Of a stretch of DNA of 53,040 nucleotides, positions 16,150-25,009 are shown in pieces. A program made the translations under genes and the position numbers. Each line of letters begins with the position of its first letter. Position 1 is the stretch's first letter. The DNA is from an uncultured Clostridia bacterium (GTDB taxonomy: Bacteria > Bacillota > Clostridia > Christensenellales > Borkfalkiaceae), in assembly GCA_949286835.1 (NCBI GenBank), contig CASEDP010000009.1:1-53040 (forward strand). The letters run 5' to 3'. The notes under the pieces were generated by a model. It searched no databases. It saw only the letters and a list, made by a program, of their open reading frames with translations, and had not been told where the DNA came from.

Positions 16150-16441
16150 AGATGGCAGGGGGTGATTTGTCGGATTGTCTATCGCAATCCGTCTATGCGG
16201 CGTACTGTTGCGTCGGGAAGCTGTCGCGTAGGTTTTTTGTGACTTTCGCGGATATCTCCCGTGCCCTTGTAAGTACGGCGCCGCATTTGCAGGTCTTTCC
16301 CTGAGGCGCCATTTTTAATGCCCCGCACGGCGGATGTGCGGTTAATTTTATGTTTTGAAAGTTGCAGGCGCAACCAATTTTATACTTTCCGACGTTAAGC
16401 CGCGCCGAAGGCGCGATAAAGACGTCGGTGCGGAGAGGTTT
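16150..16441 (+). other. Structured leader of the atp operon
   Basis: No atpI or other convincing gene is present. Three hairpins follow each other: CCGCAC/GTGCGG at 16323-16341, GTTGC/GCAAC at 16361-16374, and CCGACGT/ACGTCGG at 16389-16428 with an inner GCGCC/GGCGC stem. The last one ends 3-4 bases before the GGAGAGG ribosome site of atpB, so it could influence translation. A 50-codon frame from ATG 16152 is possible but has a poor ribosome site and no recognisable content. Confidence 0.45.
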
Positions 16442-17314
16442 ATGAATACAGTCAAAAAACCCGTAAGTAAAAAATATTTCATTCTGGCGGCGGTAGCGCT
16501 CGTGCTCATCGCCTCGCTCGTCGGCGCCATACTCATCGGCTCGGCGGAGAGGTCGGGCAGCATTTCCGAAGAGCTCAAGGACGCCGTCCTGCACGAGGAA
16601 AAGAAGATTTCTCTCTTCGGCTGGGCAGTAAATCCCGCGGCGATATCGGCTATGATAGTGACGGGCATACTGCTAATTGCAGCGCTCCTTATAAGGATAT
16701 TTGCCGTGCCCCGTTTTAAGGAAGTGCCCGGCAAGTTCCAGATGTGCATAGAAGAGCTCGTCAGCTTCTTCGACGGAATGTCCAGGAGCAACAGCCCGCA
16801 CAGCAACGGCGTTTTGGGCTGTTACATATTTGCGGCGGGCTGCTATATCTGTTTCGGCACGCTGTTCGAGCTGTTCGGCATTCAGGTAATAGCCACTAAC
16901 GGCTATGCAGTTTCCCTGCCCGCGCCCCTTTCGGACATAAACGCGGCAATAGCGATGGGCTGTCTTTCCTATCTGTTCATAATGGGCGGCGGCATTGCCA
17001 AAAACGGGCTGCGCGGCTTTGCAAGAGCTATTAAGGAATTTTCGCTGCCCGTGTCGATGAGCTTCCGTCTTTTCGGCGCGCTGCTCAGCGGACTTTTAGT
17101 CACCGAACTCGTCTATTACACTATATCGCTCAGCATAGTTCTGCCCGTGGCGGTGGGGGTATTGTTCACGCTGTTGCACGCAATAATACAGACATACGTG
17201 CTCGTAATGCTTACCTCAACATATTACGGAGAAGTGACCGAACCGCCCATAAAAAAGCCCAAAAAGCAAAAGAGGGCAAAGGCGGAAAAGGCAGAGGCGC
17301 CCGCGGCGGCATAA
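16442..17314 (+). CDS. atpB: ATP synthase F0 subunit a, 290 aa
   Basis: This is the membrane stator that forms the two ion half-channels against the c ring. The start is ATG 16442, with GGAGAGG 5 bases upstream. The longer frame to 16355 would run through a leader hairpin. Several membrane helices are visible. The essential arginine is R209 in MSFRLFGALLSGLL, almost the same position as E. coli R210, and the C-terminal helix keeps the Gln in HAIIQTYVLVML. Around the arginine, the usual FGN and AGE residues are replaced (FGA, SGL), so two residues conserved in many species are absent. The tail is a basic KKPKKQKRAKAEKA extension. It is the first gene of an a-c-b-(delta2-alpha)-gamma-beta-epsilon operon. 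Confidence 0.93.
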   Translation: MNTVKKPVSKKYFILAAVALVLIASLVGAILIGSAERSGSISEELKDAVLHEEKKISLFGWAVNPAAISAMIVTGILLIAALLIRIFAVPRFKEVPGKFQMCIEELVSFFDGMSRSNSPHSNGVLGCYIFAAGCYICFGTLFELFGIQVIATNGYAVSLPAPLSDINAAIAMGCLSYLFIMGGGIAKNGLRGFARAIKEFSLPVSMSFRLFGALLSGLLVTELVYYTISLSIVLPVAVGVLFTLLHAIIQTYVLVMLTSTYYGEVTEPPIKKPKKQKRAKAEKAEAPAAA

Positions 17315-17406
17315 TCGCGGCAGGCGGCATTTCGGAAAACACCGCCGCACGCGTTGCGGCGTAGAGATATAAATTCACAAACAGGAAAAATTCGGAGGAT
17401 AATATT

Positions 17407-17814
17407 ATGAAAACGGCAAAAAAGTTTATGGCACTTATGGTTGTCGCGCTCTTCGCGCTTCTCGCAGTGGCGGTAATCTCTGCAACGGCGCTGCCCGCAC
17501 ACGCTGAAACCGCGGCGGAAGAGCAGGCGATAGCAATGGTCACCGAGGACGAGGCGGCTCCCGCGGCGGAGGATACGTCGGAGGCAGACGCAACCACGGG
17601 CAAGGCAATCGCGGCGGGCGTGGCAATAGGTCTTGCGTGCCTCGGCGGCGCAATTGCGATGGGTATGGCAATAGCCAAGTCCACGGAGGGAATTGCCCGT
17701 CAGCCCGAGGCTGCAAAGAACATCCGTTCTTCGCTTATGCTCGGACTTGTCTTTGTCGAGACGGTCGTAATTTACGCCCTCATCGTCTCCATATTGCTGA
17801 TATTCGTTCTGTAA
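17407..17814 (+). CDS. atpE: ATP synthase F0 subunit c with signal peptide, 135 aa
   Basis: The start is ATG 17407 after TTCGGAGGAT. The mature part is an ordinary two-helix c subunit: helix 1 at about 66-90, the polar loop ARQPE at about 97-101, and helix 2 at about 108-133 with the ion-carrying Glu118 in VFVETVVIYAL. The unusual part is the first 65 residues. A signal peptide with a clean AHA|ET cleavage pattern after residue 33 is followed by an acidic Ala/Glu/Asp-rich spacer (34-63). Most bacterial c subunits are 70-90 aa and have no such extension. The Gln that helps coordinate sodium in helix 1 of Na+ enzymes aligns with a Met here, so proton coupling is more likely (inference). Confidence 0.93.
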   Translation: MKTAKKFMALMVVALFALLAVAVISATALPAHAETAAEEQAIAMVTEDEAAPAAEDTSEADATTGKAIAAGVAIGLACLGGAIAMGMAIAKSTEGIARQPEAAKNIRSSLMLGLVFVETVVIYALIVSILLIFVL

Positions 17815-18338
17815 GCGGATTACTCGCGTGCGCCGTCCGCCGCGCTTTTGCGTCGGCAAGTTTTAAAATGACAATCGGCGCAAGCAGACTATGTCTGCGA
17901 CGGCGGTCGCCTCGTATCCTCGTTGGTCGGCTCCGCGACGCCTCACGCTGACGCTCGGCAGGTCGCGGTCTCTCCGCGCCGCACTGACAGTGGGTGTCCA
18001 CTGTCCTATGAAATGTGCCGCTCGTCTCAATTTGTTGCTACCGCAACCTACTACGCTGACGCTCCGTGCGACCGACTTCGTCGGGCGGGCGGCAAGTGAA
18101 GGCGAAACAATTTAATAATTACAGAGCATTTAAAATTGTGCCGCCGAGGACGAGGGCGGATTTCCCAAAATGTGCCTCGGCTTGGCACGTTTTGCCGACC
18201 GAGAAAAGTCCGCACCAACAGGTGGGGCGGACGGTGACCGAGCAAGGCGTTTTCATTGCGCCTTGCGAGAAAGCGCCGCTCAAACTCGTCAAATTTGTTT
18301 TCGTCACCAGAAAACAAATTTACGAAAGGAGATTAATT
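17815..18338 (+). other. Repeat-rich gap inside the atp operon
   Basis: This 524-base gap lies between atpE and atpF, unusual in an otherwise tight operon. It has no credible gene, and the frame that runs through it into atpF has no ribosome site. It contains several inverted repeats: ACAGTGG-gtgt-CCACTGT at 17987-18004, GCAAGGC with GCCTTGC at about 18242-18266, and the dispersed hairpin repeat at 18284-18327. It looks like one or more small inserted repeat elements that do not interrupt a coding region. Confidence 0.6.
18284..18327 (+). repeat. Dispersed hairpin repeat, copy 1 (before atpF)
   Basis: ACTCGTC is followed by the arm AAATTTGTTTTC (18291-18302), loop GTCACCA, and arm GAAAACAAATTT (18310-18321), then ACGAAA. 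The stem is perfect over 12 bases and extends by CGT/ACG around a one-base bulge. It ends 11 bases before the atpF start codon. Related copies lie at 32696-32740 and 35503-35543. Confidence 0.85.
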
Positions 18339-19046
18339 ATGCCTTTAAACATAGACTGGCAGCAGATATTGCTGCACGTATTCAACTTTTTAATATTAGT
18401 TACGGGGCTTTCGCTCCTTCTCTTCAAACCCGTGCGCAAGTTTATGCGCGAGCGCGAGGAGAAGTATAAGTCCGCCGCCGCCGAACACGAGCGCAAGACG
18501 GCGGAAATTGCCGAGCTCGAAAAACAGCGGGAAGAGAAGCTCGCGGGGATTGACGGCGAGATGGAAGCGCGCAGAAAAGAGCTCGTCGCCCGTTCCGAAA
18601 AGGAAGGGCAGCGCATAATCGCCGACGCCGAGGAGCGTGCGCGCGCAATAGTCTCCGACAGCCAGAAGAGGGCGGAGGAGGAGCGCGCGGCATATATCGC
18701 CAGGGCGGGTGACGAGATTGCAGATATGGTCGTAAAGTCAGCCGAAAAGCTGCTCGTCGTGGGCAGCACTCCCGAAAACGACAGCGCCCTCTACGACAGC
18801 TATCTCAAGACGGCGGCAAGCGACATAACCGTCAGCGGAGTTTCCGCCGAGGCGAAGGCTACGCTTGCCGAAAGGCTGGCAAGAAAGCTGGACGTAGGCA
18901 AGGCGGAGGACGGCAAAGAGGACGTTGCGGACATAGTCGGCAAGGCTACGCTCGCGGCAATGGAGAAGTCGAGGACGCCCGAAAGCGACGGAGCGCTGTA
19001 CGACGAATTCCTGAGGAGCGTGAACGGGGGCAAGACAAATGGCTGA
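18339..19046 (+). CDS. atpF: ATP synthase F0 subunit b, extended, 235 aa
   Basis: This is the peripheral stalk subunit. The start is ATG 18339 after GAAAGGAGATTAATT. One membrane helix at about residues 9-29 (ILLHVFNFLILVTGLSLLLF) leads into a long charged coiled coil (about 36-128). Ordinary b subunits end near residue 165; this one continues to 235. The end is a duplication: residues 125-157 (containing STPENDSALYDSYLK) are repeated as 194-226 (RTPESDGALYDEFLR), with an intervening piece, DITVSGVSAEAKATLAERL, that resembles the opening of a delta C-terminal domain. The gene overlaps the delta-alpha fusion by 8 bases. The extension may replace contacts normally made by the missing delta N-terminal domain (inference). 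Confidence 0.9.
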   Translation: MPLNIDWQQILLHVFNFLILVTGLSLLLFKPVRKFMREREEKYKSAAAEHERKTAEIAELEKQREEKLAGIDGEMEARRKELVARSEKEGQRIIADAEERARAIVSDSQKRAEEERAAYIARAGDEIADMVVKSAEKLLVVGSTPENDSALYDSYLKTAASDITVSGVSAEAKATLAERLARKLDVGKAEDGKEDVADIVGKATLAAMEKSRTPESDGALYDEFLRSVNGGKTNG

Positions 19047-21072
19047 AAGGAAGAAGAGTAAGGTTTCGGCAAAGCTCTACTGCGTAACTCCCCCCGACGA
19101 GGCGCAGAAAAAGGGCATTGCAGATTTTTTAGAGCGTACCTGCGGCGTCCGCCCCGAAATTGAAATAATAGAGGACAAGTCGCTCGTCGGCGGTTTCCGC
19201 CTGGAGTACGGCGACAAGGTATATGACTGGTCGGCACAGGGCAGGGTAGAAAAGCTCAAGGACAGCATAAAGAAGGTTGCCCCTTCCGTCGCCGAAAAAC
19301 CCGTGCCCGCCGCAAAGAGCGATGTCGCGGCTAAGCTCTACTGCATAACGCCCCCCGACGGCGCGCAGAAGCAGGGCATTTCCGATTTCCTCGCCCGCAC
19401 CTATGGCGTCCGCCCCGAGATAGATATTGTAATAGACAAATCCGTCGTCGGCGGCTTCCGCCTCGAGTACGGCGACAACGTATATGACTGGACGGCGCAG
19501 GGCAGGCTCAACGCCTTAAGGCAGGACATACGCGAGAGTATGTCCTCGGGCGGGGTCATTCCCCTTCTCAAGGAGACCGTAGAGGGGCTAAGGAGCGCGA
19601 TAGAGGGGTGGAATATGTCCCTCGGCGCAAGCGAGACGGGCAAAGTCGTCTCGGTCGGCGACTCCATTGCAAGGGTGAGCGGTCTCGACCTCGTCAGATA
19701 CGGCGAGATTGTCGTCTTCGAGAGCGGCATAAAGGGAATGGTGCAGGAGCTCGGCGAAAATGACGTCGGCGTAATGCTCTTCGGCGACGAGAGAGATGTT
19801 GAAGAGGGCAGCACCGTCCACCGCACGGGCAAGACCGCGGGCGTGCCTGCGGGCAAGGGGCTCATCGGAAGGGCGGTCGACGCGTTGGGCTATCCCATAG
19901 ACGGCGGCGCTCCCATAGAGGCGGAACGCTATATGCCCATAGAGGCGCCGGCACCCGGAATTATAGACAGACAGCCCGTAAACAGACCGCTGGAGACGGG
20001 CATACTCGCAATAGACAGTATGTTCCCCATAGGCAGGGGGCAGCGAGAACTGATAATCGGCGACAGACAGACGGGCAAGACGGCGATTGCAATAGATACC
20101 ATTTTAAACCAGAAGGGCAAGGACGTCATCTGCATATATGTCGCAATAGGACAGAAGTCCAGCTCGGTCGCGCGCCTTAAAGAGGCGCTTAAGAAGAAGG
20201 GCGCGCTCGACTATACCATAATCGTCTGCTCGTTTGCGAGCGACGGCGCGGCTATGCAGTACATCGCACCCTATTCGGGCTGCGCGATGGCGGAATACTT
20301 TATGCAGCAGGGCAAAGACGTGCTCATTGTCTATGACGACCTCTCAAAGCACGCGGTGGCGTACCGTGCGCTCAGCCTGCTTTTGGGGCGTTCGCCCGGA
20401 CGAGAGGCATACCCCGGCGACGTATTCTACCTGCATTCCAGGCTGTTGGAGCGCGCAGCGCACCTCTCCGACGAGAAGGGCGGCGGCAGTATGACGGCGC
20501 TACCCATAGTCGAAACGCAGGCGGGCGACATCTCTGCATATATCCCCACCAACATAATCTCCATAACCGACGGACAGATTTTCCTCGCGGGCGACCTCTT
20601 CTTCTCCGGTCAGCGCCCCGCGGTAAACGTCGGCATATCCGTCTCCAGAGTGGGCGGCGACGCGCAGACAAAGGCTATGAAGTCGGCTGCGGGCGCGATA
20701 AGGCTCGACCTTGCGCAGTACAGGGAAATGGAGGTATTTATGCAGTTTTCCTCCGACCTCGACGAGGCGACGAAGAATATGCTCTCCTACGGCAAGAGCC
20801 TTATGATGCTTCTCCGCCAGTCGCAGTACAGCCCCATACCTATGCACAGCCAGGTAATACTGCTCGTGGCGGCGCTCGGGCACGCGCTGACAGCCGTGCA
20901 CTACGACGACATCCCCGCGTTCAAGGAGAGGCTTATAGCCTACTTCGACGACAACCAGGGCGAAATCTGCGAGGAGATAAAGACCGGCAGGGCGATATCC
21001 GCCGAACTCAGACAGAAAATAATAGACTGCGCGAGGGCGTTTGCGGAGGACTGCGCAAAGTCGGCGCAGTAA
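19039..21072 (+). CDS. atpA: Fusion of two delta C-domains to ATP synthase alpha, 677 aa
   Basis: The start is ATG 19039, overlapping atpF. Residues 11-79 and 98-166 are two copies of the C-terminal domain of delta/OSCP. Each reads AKLYC(V/I)TPPD, then GVRPEI, (L/V)VGGFRLEYGD and YDW(S/T)AQGR, matching the delta pattern SLIGG-x2-(V/I)-x2-GD. From about residue 176 a complete alpha subunit follows, with SVGDSIARVSGLD, Walker A GDRQTGKT at 341-348, YDDLSKHAVAYR and SVSRVGGDAQ. The alpha part is about 500 aa, the normal length. The six-helix N-terminal domain of delta is absent, and no separate atpH exists in the operon. The two delta copies differ at many positions, so the duplication is not recent. 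I know b-delta fusions in mycobacteria but do not recall a delta2-alpha fusion. Confidence 0.92.
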   Translation: MAERKKSKVSAKLYCVTPPDEAQKKGIADFLERTCGVRPEIEIIEDKSLVGGFRLEYGDKVYDWSAQGRVEKLKDSIKKVAPSVAEKPVPAAKSDVAAKLYCITPPDGAQKQGISDFLARTYGVRPEIDIVIDKSVVGGFRLEYGDNVYDWTAQGRLNALRQDIRESMSSGGVIPLLKETVEGLRSAIEGWNMSLGASETGKVVSVGDSIARVSGLDLVRYGEIVVFESGIKGMVQELGENDVGVMLFGDERDVEEGSTVHRTGKTAGVPAGKGLIGRAVDALGYPIDGGAPIEAERYMPIEAPAPGIIDRQPVNRPLETGILAIDSMFPIGRGQRELIIGDRQTGKTAIAIDTILNQKGKDVICIYVAIGQKSSSVARLKEALKKKGALDYTIIVCSFASDGAAMQYIAPYSGCAMAEYFMQQGKDVLIVYDDLSKHAVAYRALSLLLGRSPGREAYPGDVFYLHSRLLERAAHLSDEKGGGSMTALPIVETQAGDISAYIPTNIISITDGQIFLAGDLFFSGQRPAVNVGISVSRVGGDAQTKAMKSAAGAIRLDLAQYREMEVFMQFSSDLDEATKNMLSYGKSLMMLLRQSQYSPIPMHSQVILLVAALGHALTAVHYDDIPAFKERLIAYFDDNQGEICEEIKTGRAISAELRQKIIDCARAFAEDCAKSAQ

Positions 21073-21084
21073 GGGGCGAAAGAT

Positions 21085-23374
<2,290 letters not shown>

Positions 23375-23376
23375 CG

Positions 23377-23805
23377 ATGCGTACATTCACCGCGCACATA
23401 TACAGCGCTACCAGAATATTCTTCGAGGGCGAGTGCGAAAGCCTCACCGTCACCGCTGTCGACGGGCAGTACGGCGTGCTTGCCGGGCACAGCAACGCAA
23501 TAACGGCGATTGTGCCGGGCATGCTCTCCTTCCGCGCCGCAGGGCAGGAAGCGCAGGTGGCGGCAATTTCCGCGGGGATTATGAAGATAGAGAACAACGA
23601 CGTGCTCATTCTCGCCGACTCGGTGCTCCGCCCCGAGGAGATTGACGAGGAGTGGGCAAAGCGCGACGCCGAGGACGCAAAGGAGGCAATGCTGCAAAAG
23701 CTTTCAAGGCAGCAGTATTTCTCCGCGCAGGCACAGCTCGCCCGCGCCGTCAGCAAGCTGCGCATACGCCGCAGCTATCTCAAGGGCGGTCATACCGTAA
23801 AGTGA
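23377..23805 (+). CDS. atpC: ATP synthase F1 subunit epsilon, 142 aa
   Basis: The beta-sandwich N-terminal domain is clear (VTAVDGQYGVLAGHSNAITA, then ISAGIMKIENNDVLILAD). A C-terminal two-helix hairpin follows (EEWAKRDAEDAKEAMLQKL to SKLRIRR), which in other bacteria can inhibit ATP hydrolysis. ATG 23377 with AGAGGTG upstream fits better than the GTG two codons earlier. It is the last gene of the atp operon. Confidence 0.93.
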   Translation: MRTFTAHIYSATRIFFEGECESLTVTAVDGQYGVLAGHSNAITAIVPGMLSFRAAGQEAQVAAISAGIMKIENNDVLILADSVLRPEEIDEEWAKRDAEDAKEAMLQKLSRQQYFSAQAQLARAVSKLRIRRSYLKGGHTVK

Positions 23806-23841
23806 TATTACATTATAATTTATAATATAAGATAATATAAC

Positions 23842-23890
23842 GGGGCGCGGCGCCCTGCGTTCAGCAGGGCGCCGCGCCCCGAAATTTTTT
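23842..23890 (+). terminator. Terminator of the atp operon
   Basis: A 17-base perfect stem GGGGCGCGGCGCCCTGC with its complement around GTTCA is followed by GAAATTTTTT. It is one of the strongest hairpins in the window. Confidence 0.85.
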
Positions 23891-23978
23891 CTCCCGTTGT
23901 AAAACGCAATGCGCCCCGTTTTTTCTCTCTTCCCCGTTCCCCCGTTTTTTTCGACGGGGGAGGGGTAGGGCTTATTCT

Positions 23979-24022
23979 GCGCAAAAAAATAAAAATGAGT
24001 TCGCAACAGGCGAACTCATTCA
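23979..24022 (-). terminator. Terminator of rpmB
   Basis: On the minus strand, AATGAGTTCGC pairs with GCGAACTCATT over CTGTT and is followed by TTTATTTTTTT. It lies 20 bases after the L28 stop codon. Confidence 0.85.
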
Positions 24023-24043
24023 CTTATACCAAAACTTAAAAAC

Positions 24044-24229
24044 TTATGCTCTTTCAACGGTCTTAAGGCATCTCGTGCATACGTAATCGTTTACCACTTT
24101 GCCCTCTGCGTTGACATAGGAAACCTTCTGGACATTAGCTTTGAAGGTTCTTCTCGTTCTTCTCTTGGAGTGGCTGACATTGTTTCCCGATGTCTGACCC
24201 TTACCGCAAACGCTGCATACTCTGGACAT
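24044..24229 (-). CDS. rpmB: 50S ribosomal protein L28, 61 aa
   Basis: The protein reads MSRVCSVCGKGQTSGNNVSH and SKRRTRRTFKANVQ, with CxxC pairs (CSVC at 5-8, CTRC near the end), so it is the zinc-binding form of L28. The start is ATG 24229, preceded by GGGAGGAG. It is transcribed divergently from the asp23-fakA genes. In Bacillus and relatives the same genes lie side by side, which supports the assignment. Confidence 0.95.
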   Translation of the reverse strand: MSRVCSVCGKGQTSGNNVSHSKRRTRRTFKANVQKVSYVNAEGKVVNDYVCTRCLKTVERA

Positions 24230-24584
24230 AATATTCTCCTCCCGCTTAAGGTTATTTTGCTAATTTAAAGGTTAAAAATAAAGCCGTTCATTAAAACAGC
24301 TAATACACTATATCACGCCGCGACAAAAAAATCAATTAAAAATGGGGTGTTTGGGGCAACTTTTTCGGTAATTTACAAAATAAATTTGCAATTCTTCTAT
24401 AAATTAGCCTATATTTTCAATAAAGTACTTGCAAAATATTAAAAAAGAGTTTAAAATTGAATTGTGCCAGGCGCGGCAATGCCCTGTGCGCTCACGCAAT
24501 CTTTGCGTCCGCGCGGCGTCCGCGCAAATCTGTCAAGGAGTGATTGGGAGGCGATAAGACAATCGCTTCAAAGGAAAACTCGTT
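24230..24584. other. Divergent intergenic region rpmB / asp23
   Basis: No gene is present in this 355-base stretch. The first 220 bases are very AT-rich. A promoter for the asp23 side is listed separately. From 24460 to 24560 it turns GC-rich, with the short inverted elements GCGCGG/CCGCGC near 24510-24524, which would form part of the asp23 leader. Confidence 0.5.
24429..24457 (+). promoter_or_regulatory. Sigma-A promoter of asp23-fakA
   Basis: TTGCAA at 24429-24434, a 17-base spacer and TAAAAT at 24452-24457. It leaves a leader of about 120 bases. Confidence 0.65.
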
Positions 24585-24935
24585 ATGTCAGTCAATACGA
24601 GCAATGTGTACGGCAAAATTTCAATATCCGATATGGCAATCGCCAAGGTCGCGGCTAACGCGGCGCTGGAGTGCTACGGAATAGTCGACACCGTTTCGCG
24701 CAAGTTCACCGACTCGCTGTGCGAGCTGTTGAAAAAGCCCGCGGGCGGCAAGGGTGTCAAGGTCGTCACCAACGGCGACAGAATTTTCATCGACGTCTAT
24801 GTCATAATCAAGTACGGCGTATCCATAAATGCCGTTGCCGAAAGTCTGAAGGAAGGAATTAAATATAAGGTTGAAAAGTTTGCGGGTATGATAGTAGATA
24901 CCGTAAACGTCAACATCATCGGGGTTAAACTATAA
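24585..24935 (+). CDS. Asp23/Gls24 family protein (YloU-like), 116 aa
   Basis: A single Asp23 domain fills the protein: YGKISISDMAIAKVAANAA, ECYGIV, DVYVIIKYGVSINAVAESL and VNVNIIGVKL. Members are small cytoplasmic proteins linked to envelope homeostasis, and the YloU type is encoded beside fakA. The start is ATG 24585, with AAAGGA 9 bases upstream. The next gene, fakA, begins 74 bases on and is probably cotranscribed. Confidence 0.92.
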   Translation: MSVNTSNVYGKISISDMAIAKVAANAALECYGIVDTVSRKFTDSLCELLKKPAGGKGVKVVTNGDRIFIDVYVIIKYGVSINAVAESLKEGIKYKVEKFAGMIVDTVNVNIIGVKL

Positions 24936-25009
24936 ATAAAGGGGTTTAACTCCCTTTTGCGTGCGGCAAAGTTGAAAGAGAGAGCCGCGGACATCATCAA
25001 GGAGAAACA

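Noticed and set aside
16152..16304. A 50-codon frame in the atp leader as an atpI or atpZ gene
   Set aside because: It has no membrane helix pattern of AtpI, a poor ribosome site and no recognisable motif.
17407..17814. Sodium-coupled c subunit
   Set aside because: The Gln used as a sodium ligand in helix 1 aligns with Met and the residue two before the Glu is Phe, so the sodium pattern is not met.
18066..18338. N-terminal extension of atpF through the repeat-rich gap
   Set aside because: The extension translates a non-coding repeat and has no ribosome site, while ATG 18339 has a strong GAAAGGAG.
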